This document shows, one piece after another, positions 44,786 to 53,954 of a stretch of DNA of 64,000 nt. Both the position numbers and the translations under genes were made by a program. The notes below the pieces were generated by a model that had not been told where the DNA came from, made no database searches, and saw nothing but the letters and a program-made list of their open reading frames with translations. This stretch comes from JADMIH01 sp036399775 (GTDB taxonomy: Bacteria; Chloroflexota; Chloroflexia; QHBQ01; JADMIH01): assembly GCA_036399775.1 (NCBI GenBank), contig DASWMJ010000086.1, positions 19,176 through 83,175 of the forward strand, written 5' to 3'. Each line of letters begins with the position of its first letter. Position 1 is the stretch's first letter.

Positions 44786-45231
44786 GGTCACGGCGGGGGT
44801 GAAACAGGCTCAGGGCTTAATCATCCTCCCTGGCACCCCCCGCCGAGCGTTCGCCACGCCCAGTATCGTTGGTGAGTTTGCATATTCCGCGCGGGTGGAC
44901 TATATTGGGAAGAATAGTCGCCGTAGGTTGACTTTGTAGATGTAATTCGGAGATTTATCTACCGGGCGGTGCGAGGGAGAATGATTAGTCTATGGAATCG
45001 GCCTCTGAGGGGTAGACGTTTCGCAAACGTAGTGTATAATGTTCAGAGTGGTACCTTAGCGCCCGCCGGTGCGTACGTACAGCGCAGCCTTTCGCTGCCT
45101 TCAATATAAATAGTGCAAGAGCGCGCGGGAATCTGCCGGGAAGTATTTTCGACGGGCCACACGTCACCCAGGCATAACAGGCGTTATACACTGGGCGTCT
45201 GATTTTGCATCGCTAAATCAGAGGAGGGGCA
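44786..45231. other. 446-base gap with hairpin and promoter-like site
   Basis: No gene supported. A GC hairpin (arms 44791-44801 and 44834-44845, CGGCGGGGGTG against its complement) without a T-run may slow transcription after Ig-like gene 2. A promoter-like site follows at 45013-45040. The gap splits the Ig-like series into two possible transcription units. Confidence 0.5.
45013..45040 (+). promoter_or_regulatory. Possible internal promoter before Ig-like gene 3
   Basis: TAGACG (45013-45018), a 16-base spacer and a perfect TATAAT (45035-45040). The -35 matches four of six consensus bases. The start of the 2439-aa gene is ~190 bases downstream. It would allow separate control of this giant surface protein. 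Confidence 0.5.
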
Positions 45232-48200
45232 ATGTCAACTCTCATTGAGCTAAAACTTGATAACGCCGCCGTAAACCTGGGTCCGGGCGAGGCCGCTACG
45301 CTCCAGATCACCGTGACCAATGAGTCGGATGTAGTTGACGCATTCGGCCTGACCATCCTGGGCCTCGACCCGGCGTGGTATACGCTCGCGCCCGCCGAGG
45401 TGAGTCTTTTCCCTCGCAAGTCGTCGCAGATACAATTGCAATTGCACCCGCCTCGTGGCACCTACGCGGGACCCTATCCCTTCACCATCCTCGCCACCTC
45501 ACGCGACAACCCCCTGGAAAGCTCAACTGTGGGCGCGATGGTCACCCTGGCCGCAGAAGGCGGCGCCGCGCTGGGTATCGAGCCGAAGCGGATAAAGGGG
45601 CGCGCAGGGCTTTTTGCTATCGCGTTCACCAATGGAGCGAACACCCCACGCAGCGTGGTGCTGTCGGTCACCGACCCTGAGGAGGCCCTTCGCTATACGC
45701 TGGGCACCCCGAACGTGCAGCAGGCAGAGGCCGGGGATGCCGCCTCCCTCGCGGCTGCCGGGATGGACCCCGCTACTCCCCGCGCCGCCCGTCCAACGCT
45801 GCTCGGCGAGACTACGGCCCAGGCCGACAAGTTCGTGGAGCACGAGCTTGAGGTGCCCGCCAATAGCACGCTAACTATACCCTTGCAGGTGAAGCCTCTC
45901 AAGCGGGTGTGGACGGGCCGGGAGCGCGTATTCGCTTTCGAGGCCGGCGCGCACCCACCGGGCGTCGAGTGGGAACCCCGCGACGCCCAGAGGGCGCAGG
46001 CCGAGCTTCTCTACAGGCCCATTTTCGCTGCGTGGGCGGGGATGCCCATAGGGATGCGTAGGCTGCTCGCTATAGGCATACCTCTCCTACTTCTGCTTCT
46101 TATTTTCTGGCTGTTGCTGCGCCCACAGCCGGGGCCATCGGACGCGCTGGCCGGGTTGCAGGCCACGCAGACCGCCCAGGCGCGCTCGGCGCAACAGACC
46201 CAGACGGCTATCGCGGAGCAGCTTGCGGCAGCCCAGAACGACGCCACCCGCACCGCGTTGTCTAAAGAGGCAGAAGGCGCTGCTGCCAATGCCACGCAGA
46301 CTGCCCAGTCGAACGCTAATGTCGCCGCCTCCACCCAGACGGCGCTGGCTGTGGTGTCGGCTACTGCTGCCGCGATTGCGGCCAACGGGGCCGGTGGGGC
46401 TTCGGATGGCGTGCCTTCTATCAACAAGTTCTGGCTCATCGTGCCCGACGCCAATGCCGCCGACCCCTCCACTATGAGATCGCCCAACCTGGAATGGGAC
46501 GTTACCGATGCTTCGAGCGTGCGCGTCACCGAGGCCAGCCTGCCTTTCCCACTCGGCGGCCTCGACACGGCGAGCCAGGTGGAATACCAGCTTATAGTCA
46601 CCGGCACCAACAGCATAACGGGCACGTCACAGGTGGCTACCAGCACCCTGAGCGTTATATTCATCAAACCCCCCTTGATTTCGGCGCTGAATGTGAGCCA
46701 GGCGACCATCAACGCGGGCGGCAGCACGACGCTGTCGTGGCAGGTAAAGGGGGCGCGCTCGGCTACGCTGGACGGCGTGGACGTTGACCTGGGTCCGGGC
46801 GGCACAGGCTCGACCGACCTTTCGCCCTCGTCTACACACCGCTATATCCTGTGCGTCGCCAACCAGGCAGGCACGGTCTGCCGCTCGGTGAAGGTAACGG
46901 TCATACCGGCGGGCACGCCCATCCCGACCAATACGCCCACCCCAGCGCCCACTCCCTGCACGCTCGATTACTCCGTCACTCAGCAATCGGACGTCCAGAT
47001 GGTGCCGGGTGTGAACGACGTAGGGAACCACTGCGACAACTGCACGACCTCCGTTGGATTGCCTTTCAGCTTCAAGCTGTATGAGCAGGCTTACTCAAGC
47101 GCCATCGTGGGGTCGAACGGCACGATCGGCTTCGTATCCAACACCAACCCTATCACAAATACGTGCTTCCCCAACCCGCAGCTTAATTACGCCATCATGC
47201 CGCATTGGGACGACCTGACCACCAACGGCCCCGGCCTGGGTGTCTTCACATCGGTGAGCGGGAACGCGCCGAACCGCATATTCAACATAGAGTGGCGGGC
47301 GGCCAGGGCGGTGCCCATCACCGCCAACCGCGCCCTCCTACAGCCGGTAGTCACGCCGTCTGCGGCACCCCCGGTGAACTTCGTGGTGCGACTGTACGAG
47401 AACTCGCCTGTGCAGCAGTTCGACGTGATTTACGGCCGCGTTGACGACCTGGGCAACGGCGCGACGATCGGCGTGCAGCGCGGCACCGGGGCGAATTTCA
47501 CACAGTACGCCTGCAACACCAGCGACATAGAAACGGGCCTGCAACTGACCTTTCTACTGTCGTGCGGCACGTCCGTACCCGCTACGCCTTCGGGTAGTGA
47601 TGACGGCGGGAAGAACACGCTCAGCTGCGGGCCGAGCATCGTAGATATAAAGATAGTGAACGGCGTGCCTCAGCCTCGCAACGTCACGGTGAACGTCGGC
47701 ACGACCGTGCGCTGGATCAACCTCGACTCGGCGCAGCGCAGCATTGGCGGTTTGGGCGCAGGCACGGGTAGCACAGGCGCGGTAAGCTTCAATAGCGGCA
47801 CGCTCAACCAGAGCGCTTCGTTCGAGTATACGTTCACAACACCCGGCGTCTACACGTATAGCTCGCCTGGGGACCCTAACCTGAGCGGCACCATCACGGT
47901 GGTCGTGGCGTGTACGCCCACGCCTTCCACTACCATCACCGCTACTCCTATCGCCACCTCGATAGGAGGGGCTACCTCAACAGATGTACCCATACTCATA
48001 GGCACAGCTACCACTATCTCCGTTTCGACCAATACGCCCGCAAGCACGAGCACAGGCACCCCTACGGAGACCGGCACCCCTACGGCGACCCCCACTGGGA
48101 GTCGCACGTCTACCGCCACCGGAACGGCTACCCTTATCCCGACCAACACGCCGAGGGGTGGAGGCCCCCCACCAACGTCCCCACCTGGAAGGACATCAAC

Positions 48201-51200
48201 CCGCACGGCCACTCGGACGGTCACGCTAACTGTTACTCGGACCCCTCAAGTGTCGGCCACGCCCGGCTGCGCCATCTTCGATTACTCGATCCAGAATGCG
48301 ACCGGCGCTATCTCGCCCGGCTCGGCGCTTATTCTCAACAATTGCGATGACTGCACCGATACTATAGGCCTACCATTCGCGGTGACGGTGTACGGGCAGA
48401 CATTTGCCTCCGGCTCGGTGGTGAACGCAAGCTCCAACGGCAACTTGCAGTTTGTAGGCACTAATACGAATCCCAACAACGTCTGCCTGCCCTATGCGGG
48501 CTTCAATACGTCGATCATGCCCTACTGGGACGATCTGACCATCGATTGTAGCGATTGTGGCATCTTCACGTCGGTGAGCGGCAGCCCGGGCAATCGCATA
48601 TTCGACATAGAGTGGCGCGCGCAGGCGGTCGGCAGTGGCCCGGAGATAGTGGCCACACCCGTTCCCGTAAAGGCGATGAGCGTGGACCAGGAGAGAGGCC
48701 CTGGCCAGACCGAGGGCCACCCATCGGGTGGAGGGCTTGTCACGGAAGACCTTTCGGGTCCGTTGACGCCGAACGACCTGGCGAACACCCTGATCGGCTC
48801 AGGCGTGACCATCTCCAACGTCAGTTACCAGGGAGCGGACATCGCGGGTGGCAGGTTCAGCGGCGGTACGGGCATCATCGGCTTCGAGAACGGCGTGATA
48901 CTCGGCTCAGGCAATATAAACAGGGTCGTCGGCCCGAATACTTACACTAACACGACCACAGACAACAACACTCCCGGCGACCCTGATCTCCAGGTGATCG
49001 CTTCCGGGGTGACGTCCGATGCGTCCGTGTTGCAGTTTGACTTTGTGCCCGCGCGGAACACATTGACGTTCGATTACGTTTTTTCCTCGGAAGAGTACAA
49101 CGAGTATGTAGGTAGCCGCTTCAACGACGTGTTCGCCTTCTTCGTCAACGGCAACGACCCCGGCCACAACTGCGCCATCGTAGGCGAGAGTCCTGTGTCG
49201 GTGAACACCATCAACCTCAACCAGAACTCCCAGTACTACCGGAACAACGACTTTCACCCCAACGCGCCGATCAACACCGAGATGGATGGCCTGACGACGG
49301 TCCTTTCGTGCCAGGCGAGGGTGGAGCCGAACGTAACGAACCATATGAAACTGGCGATAGCGGACGTTGGGGATTCCAGCCTGGACTCCAACGTCTTCCT
49401 GAAGGCGGGCAGCGTGTCGTCAGGCCCCACGGCTACGACCACGTCTACACCGACCGCCACCGAAACGGCAACTGCAACCACCACTTCTACTGCCACCGAC
49501 ACTCCCACGGTAACGTCCACTTTTACTGCCACCAATACACCGACGATAGCGCCCACGGCGACGACAGCGCCAACGGTGACGACAGCGCCCACGACGACGA
49601 TAGCGCCCACGACGACGATAGCGCCAACGGCGACGGCAACAGATACCCCAACCATAACGTCCACGCCGGCCGATACTTCTACGATAACGCCTATAGCAAC
49701 CGTTACGACTGTAGCGACTGTGACCCCCACAGCGACGGCGACACCGGCCCGGGTCAACTTCGAGATACGCCTGTTCGAGAACCCTGCCCTGAACAAGTTC
49801 GAGATCATATACGGCAGCGTGAACAATGGCGGCAACGGCGCTACGATAGGCGTGCAAGGTGGCGCAGGCGCGCGGTCCAGGCAGTATTCGTGCGACACGA
49901 ACAGCGTGGGCGCGGGCACCAGGCTAATCTTCACCTATGGCTGCCCAGGAACAACCACGCCTAGCGTCACGCCCAGCGTCACGCCCAGTGCGACGCCTAG
50001 CGCTACGGTTACAGGTACCGCTACCATGAGCACCGGCACTGCCACGCGCACGCTCATACCTACGGCTACGCTGACAGCTACGCCGACAGCTACGAACACT
50101 TCAACCGCAACATATACGCCCAGACCTACCGGTACCCCCCCTGGCCCGAGCTGTATAGTGGCCGAGAATACAACCTCGTTGACTTACTCGTCGCCGAATG
50201 TGTTTACCTCAACGATAGTCGTGCCGATTAGCGGCACAATCGCAGACCTGAACGTCTTTGACCTGCATATAACGAGGAATAATGCCCCTGGCAACCCGAT
50301 GGTCGTGCGCGCCGACCTCATATCTCCCGACAACACGGAGGTGAACCTCTTCAACTGGACGTGCAAACCCCCGGTATCAGGCAGCACGGACAAGATGTTC
50401 ATCACACTCGACTCGGACGCGACGGACCCGATACCATATTGCAGCAGCGATGTAGTCAAGGGCACCTACCAGCCGGACCAACCTCTGACGAACTACAACA
50501 ACCTCTTCATGCCCGCCGGTACGTGGACGCTGAGGATAACCGCGGTATCGCAACGCGAGAAGGCGGACGGGGCCGGCAACCTTGCCGGAGCACGGCCCGT
50601 GGCCGAGTTGCTCAGTTACAGGAAGCTGTACAAGACGCTACAGCTTGCGGCGGTCTCCCCTACGGTTGAGGGCGAGCCGACGGTAGACCCATCGGTGGAG
50701 CTATCGCCGGAGCCTACGCTCGCGGAGCCGACGCCCACCGATACGGGCATGATGACGGGAGTAGTGCCTGAACCAACCAGCACGGAAGTAAAGTCTGAGC
50801 CGACTAACACGGAAGTAGTGCCTGAGCCGAGAAACACGGAGACAACCGGCAAGGCCACCCCAACGGATGTGGCTGTTAAGGCCACGCCTACCGAATACAC
50901 CGGCAAGGCAACGAGCACGCCTACCCACGACCCCGCGAAGTCTACGACTACTGTAGAGCCGGAGAGCACGGTTGGGAATGGCCGGGCGACCGGGACGGCA
51001 ACGAAGGGGGCTATCGAAACCCCTACGGAGGTGCCAACTGAGACACCCACCGAGCTGCCGACCAGCGTCATGCCACTCCCACCGCCGGTGGGCACAGGCA
51101 CCCCCAACCCCATGGCGGGCACCCTCATCAGGTGGGGCTTGCAGATATGCTTCGAATCTGACAGGGCCACGCCAACAATTACGAGCACGCCTAGTGCTAC

Positions 51201-52551
51201 CGCGACAGCCTGCCCGACGATATGGCGCACGGTGACCAGCGCCAACTCCCCAGATGGCGACAACTTCCTCTTTGGTGTGGACGCCGTAACAATCAGCAAC
51301 ACGTGGGCGGTGGGCTACGTCGCGGGTAGTAATAGCATATACACGGCTACGATACAGCAATGGGACGGCACCGCGTGGAATAGCTTCGTAAGCCCCAATC
51401 CTCAGGGCAACCTATGGACCATACTATACGACGTAACGGTGATTGCACCCGATAATGTATGGGCTGTGGGATTTTCGAGGACGACAATAAGCGGCGTTGT
51501 CGTGACTTACATAATCCACTGGGATGGCGCCAATTGGACGCAGGTCAACAGCCCGAACCCTGGTGGCGAGGAGAACTTGCTCTATGGTATAGAGGGCACA
51601 GCCAACAACCTGTGGGCCGTAGGTTACTATGATCCGGGAGGGGGCGCGCCATTTCATAACCTAGTCCTACACTATGACGGCAATTCGTGGCAGGTGGATC
51701 CCAATGTGCCGAATAATATCCAGGGGAACGGACTGAATGGGGTAGCGTGGGATGGTTCGGCTAATCAATTGTGGGCGGTAGGCTGGGAGATCAATAGTGG
51801 CACGCTTCACGAGGGACTGGTGTTGCGCCGGGACATGGCTAGCGGCACATGGTTTACCGTCACGAACCCTCCTACAGGCACGCTGGCATACAGCCCACTC
51901 TTTGACGTGGTGGCTCTCGAAGCAGGTCAGGTGTGGGTGGTAGGTCTGTACGATGCAGGGTTGGGCGCGTTGACGTGGCGTTGCACCCTCGCTGCGTGCG
52001 AGAACATTCCCAACACGCCGAATGACATAATCCTGTACGGGGTGACTTCGGTCTCCACCAACCTTGCGTGGGCCGTAGGCAGGGGCACTGGGAGTTCCGC
52101 GCTGATAATACGCTGGAATGGCACCACCTGGATCGAGGAACCTAACCCACAGCCCGGCAATTCCCAGATCTTGCACGCGGTAGACGCGGTCTCGGCCACC
52201 CAAGCCTGGGCTGTGGGCGACTACGCCTCTTCCGGTGGCAACGAGCAGACGCTTACCCAGCGATACAGCAATATATGTCCTGGCGGCCCGCAGCAGCCGC
52301 AATACAAGACGAACAGCCTGCCGGGCGGCATCGGGGGTGGAGGGCTATGGGATTGGCTCGCCGGGCTGGACCTCCTGCTGGCGGTGGTGATCGTGGCCAT
52401 AGCGGGGGCGGGCTTCTCGATTGCATTTTCGATTTCCCGGCCATCTCATGTTATAATGGAGGTCCCGGTGGCGCAGGCGAAAAGGCCCGCGCCCGTGAGG
52501 AACGCGTCCGGCGCTATATCGGTACGTATAGTGCGGACGAGCAGGCGGTAA
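45232..52551 (+). CDS. 2439-aa Ig-like multidomain membrane protein 3
   Basis: The N-terminal Ig-like module (~1-275) matches its paralogues (DPAWYTLAPAEVSLFPRKSS, PPGVEWEPRDAQ, YRPIFAAWAGMPIGMRR). Transmembrane helix 1 is ~278-296, then an Ala/Thr/Gln spacer and Ig-like domains. Outside domains in order: a WDDLT/NIEWRA domain (~576-780); a cupredoxin-like domain (~805-895); a second WDDL domain split by an insert with a choice-of-anchor-L-like domain (FDYVFSSEEYNEYVGSRFND); a P-domain-like unit (~1641-1776); a Pro/Thr/Glu repeat; and a beta-propeller (~1995-2353, repeated NxWAVGY/F). A second helix (~2376-2398) leaves a basic tail inside. Thus both ends are probably cytoplasmic and ~2080 residues are exposed. 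GAGGAGG precedes the ATG. Confidence 0.75.
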   Translation: MSTLIELKLDNAAVNLGPGEAATLQITVTNESDVVDAFGLTILGLDPAWYTLAPAEVSLFPRKSSQIQLQLHPPRGTYAGPYPFTILATSRDNPLESSTVGAMVTLAAEGGAALGIEPKRIKGRAGLFAIAFTNGANTPRSVVLSVTDPEEALRYTLGTPNVQQAEAGDAASLAAAGMDPATPRAARPTLLGETTAQADKFVEHELEVPANSTLTIPLQVKPLKRVWTGRERVFAFEAGAHPPGVEWEPRDAQRAQAELLYRPIFAAWAGMPIGMRRLLAIGIPLLLLLLIFWLLLRPQPGPSDALAGLQATQTAQARSAQQTQTAIAEQLAAAQNDATRTALSKEAEGAAANATQTAQSNANVAASTQTALAVVSATAAAIAANGAGGASDGVPSINKFWLIVPDANAADPSTMRSPNLEWDVTDASSVRVTEASLPFPLGGLDTASQVEYQLIVTGTNSITGTSQVATSTLSVIFIKPPLISALNVSQATINAGGSTTLSWQVKGARSATLDGVDVDLGPGGTGSTDLSPSSTHRYILCVANQAGTVCRSVKVTVIPAGTPIPTNTPTPAPTPCTLDYSVTQQSDVQMVPGVNDVGNHCDNCTTSVGLPFSFKLYEQAYSSAIVGSNGTIGFVSNTNPITNTCFPNPQLNYAIMPHWDDLTTNGPGLGVFTSVSGNAPNRIFNIEWRAARAVPITANRALLQPVVTPSAAPPVNFVVRLYENSPVQQFDVIYGRVDDLGNGATIGVQRGTGANFTQYACNTSDIETGLQLTFLLSCGTSVPATPSGSDDGGKNTLSCGPSIVDIKIVNGVPQPRNVTVNVGTTVRWINLDSAQRSIGGLGAGTGSTGAVSFNSGTLNQSASFEYTFTTPGVYTYSSPGDPNLSGTITVVVACTPTPSTTITATPIATSIGGATSTDVPILIGTATTISVSTNTPASTSTGTPTETGTPTATPTGSRTSTATGTATLIPTNTPRGGGPPPTSPPGRTSTRTATRTVTLTVTRTPQVSATPGCAIFDYSIQNATGAISPGSALILNNCDDCTDTIGLPFAVTVYGQTFASGSVVNASSNGNLQFVGTNTNPNNVCLPYAGFNTSIMPYWDDLTIDCSDCGIFTSVSGSPGNRIFDIEWRAQAVGSGPEIVATPVPVKAMSVDQERGPGQTEGHPSGGGLVTEDLSGPLTPNDLANTLIGSGVTISNVSYQGADIAGGRFSGGTGIIGFENGVILGSGNINRVVGPNTYTNTTTDNNTPGDPDLQVIASGVTSDASVLQFDFVPARNTLTFDYVFSSEEYNEYVGSRFNDVFAFFVNGNDPGHNCAIVGESPVSVNTINLNQNSQYYRNNDFHPNAPINTEMDGLTTVLSCQARVEPNVTNHMKLAIADVGDSSLDSNVFLKAGSVSSGPTATTTSTPTATETATATTTSTATDTPTVTSTFTATNTPTIAPTATTAPTVTTAPTTTIAPTTTIAPTATATDTPTITSTPADTSTITPIATVTTVATVTPTATATPARVNFEIRLFENPALNKFEIIYGSVNNGGNGATIGVQGGAGARSRQYSCDTNSVGAGTRLIFTYGCPGTTTPSVTPSVTPSATPSATVTGTATMSTGTATRTLIPTATLTATPTATNTSTATYTPRPTGTPPGPSCIVAENTTSLTYSSPNVFTSTIVVPISGTIADLNVFDLHITRNNAPGNPMVVRADLISPDNTEVNLFNWTCKPPVSGSTDKMFITLDSDATDPIPYCSSDVVKGTYQPDQPLTNYNNLFMPAGTWTLRITAVSQREKADGAGNLAGARPVAELLSYRKLYKTLQLAAVSPTVEGEPTVDPSVELSPEPTLAEPTPTDTGMMTGVVPEPTSTEVKSEPTNTEVVPEPRNTETTGKATPTDVAVKATPTEYTGKATSTPTHDPAKSTTTVEPESTVGNGRATGTATKGAIETPTEVPTETPTELPTSVMPLPPPVGTGTPNPMAGTLIRWGLQICFESDRATPTITSTPSATATACPTIWRTVTSANSPDGDNFLFGVDAVTISNTWAVGYVAGSNSIYTATIQQWDGTAWNSFVSPNPQGNLWTILYDVTVIAPDNVWAVGFSRTTISGVVVTYIIHWDGANWTQVNSPNPGGEENLLYGIEGTANNLWAVGYYDPGGGAPFHNLVLHYDGNSWQVDPNVPNNIQGNGLNGVAWDGSANQLWAVGWEINSGTLHEGLVLRRDMASGTWFTVTNPPTGTLAYSPLFDVVALEAGQVWVVGLYDAGLGALTWRCTLAACENIPNTPNDIILYGVTSVSTNLAWAVGRGTGSSALIIRWNGTTWIEEPNPQPGNSQILHAVDAVSATQAWAVGDYASSGGNEQTLTQRYSNICPGGPQQPQYKTNSLPGGIGGGGLWDWLAGLDLLLAVVIVAIAGAGFSIAFSISRPSHVIMEVPVAQAKRPAPVRNASGAISVRIVRTSRR

Positions 52552-52556
52552 CGGAG

Positions 52557-52636
52557 GAATTACTAATTACGAATTACTAATTACGAATTGTACGTCCACA
52601 CTAACTTGTAATTCGTAATTAGTAATTCGTAATTCA
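52557..52636. repeat. Palindromic word repeat, AATTACTAATTACGAATT type
   Basis: Left arm ATTACTAATTACGAATTACT, right arm CGTAATTAGTAATTCGTAAT; ~35-bp AT-rich stem after Ig-like gene 3. Similar words occur at 33372-33446. Confidence 0.85.
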
Positions 52637-52750
52637 GGATTAATGCCTGGGCAGGGGAGACAAGGGGATGCTCCATATGGAGCGTCCGTCTCTCTGTTCA
52701 TGCAATGTTATCAACCTATATAATATAGTCAGAGGGGGAGATAAAGAGCT

Positions 52751-53941
52751 ATGATGCAGCCGCCATCTGCAATCGCAGAGCCAATCGTCGTCAACCTGAC
52801 GCCGCCGGAGGTAAAAGTGGCCGCCGGGGCGGAGCCGGTGGAGATTGTAGCCAACGTTCGCAACGCCGGGACTACGGTGGACCAGTTCAGCATTGAGCTT
52901 GAGAATATTGACCCGACCTGGTACACGGTACTCGTGCAGAGCGTGTCGCTCTTCCCAGGCGATAGCGCGCCCATCCCGATACGCATCCACCCGCCCAAGG
53001 GGAGCAACACCAGGGCGGGGCACTACACCTTCGTGGTGCGCGCCCGCTCCCAGGCCGACCCCACCATCGTAGGGGTGACGAAGGGCGTGGTGCAGGTCGG
53101 CTCCTACTCGGTCTTCCAGATGGAGTTGGCCCCCAAGCGCGTCACCGGGCGCAGGGGCAGGTACCGGCTGGCCCTCACCAACGGCGGCAACGGCGAGACC
53201 CAGCTTGAGCTTACGGGCCGCGATCCCGAATTGACGCTCAACTTCGGCTTCAACCCCTCCGCGCCCACCATACAGCCCGCGCAGAAGAAGATGGTGCCCG
53301 TCACCGTGAGCAAGAAGGGGTTCAGGCTGGTGGGCATGCCTGAGCAATACAAGTTTATTCTCAACGCCCGCCCCGTGGACGGCAACGAAAAGGACGCGAA
53401 AGAGGTGGAGGGCGAGCTGGTCCACACGGCCTGGTTTACCTCCTGGCGCAGGCCGCTATATATACTCGCTGCCCTCTTACTGCTCTTCCTGTGGCTCCTC
53501 TTCAAGCCCGACCTGAACCCCTGCTCGGCGCGCTTCTTACTGCCCTCGCAAATCCAGTTCTACTCAGGTTTCGCTTGCGTGGGCGGCGTGCTCAAGCCAT
53601 TCGCCAAGAATACCGGTACGAGCCTTGAGGAAGACGTGGTGGGGAAGGACAAGGCCTGCGTATCCGGGTCAGGCTTCAAAGAAGTGCGTAAGAATTACAG
53701 TGGACTGGTGGGCGGATGCACCGAAGGCGAGTGGTACGACGACCTGGGCAACTCGCACCAAACGACCGAGAAAGGCCAGTTGATGTATATCCCCAAGGAG
53801 CCGGGCCTGGCAAACATCTACTTCTTCCAGAACGACGGCACGATATTCACATTTGTGAATTGTGCCGAGCCTACAGAAGAGGCGCCTGGCAGCTTCAACA
53901 GTTGCGATGCTGAAGAAGTAAAACCGAAGGTGGCCAAGTAG
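52751..53941 (+). CDS. Ig-like membrane protein 4 (short form)
   Basis: 396 residues. The N-terminal module (~1-230) has the family marks IDPTWYTVLVQSVSLFPGDS, AGHYTFVVRARSQADP, LAPKRVTGRRGRYRLALTNG and RDPELTLNFGF. A transmembrane helix is at ~235-251 (LYILAALLLLFLWLLF). The ~140-residue outer domain has five to six Cys and no Thr-rich spacer, so it may be disulfide-stabilised. This is the smallest paralogue and it directly precedes the AAA+ ATPase gene (13 bases), which makes it the best candidate for a core anchor. GAGGGGGAG lies upstream of the ATG. Confidence 0.72.
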   Translation: MMQPPSAIAEPIVVNLTPPEVKVAAGAEPVEIVANVRNAGTTVDQFSIELENIDPTWYTVLVQSVSLFPGDSAPIPIRIHPPKGSNTRAGHYTFVVRARSQADPTIVGVTKGVVQVGSYSVFQMELAPKRVTGRRGRYRLALTNGGNGETQLELTGRDPELTLNFGFNPSAPTIQPAQKKMVPVTVSKKGFRLVGMPEQYKFILNARPVDGNEKDAKEVEGELVHTAWFTSWRRPLYILAALLLLFLWLLFKPDLNPCSARFLLPSQIQFYSGFACVGGVLKPFAKNTGTSLEEDVVGKDKACVSGSGFKEVRKNYSGLVGGCTEGEWYDDLGNSHQTTEKGQLMYIPKEPGLANIYFFQNDGTIFTFVNCAEPTEEAPGSFNSCDAEEVKPKVAK

Positions 53942-53954
53942 TAGGGTAGGAGCT

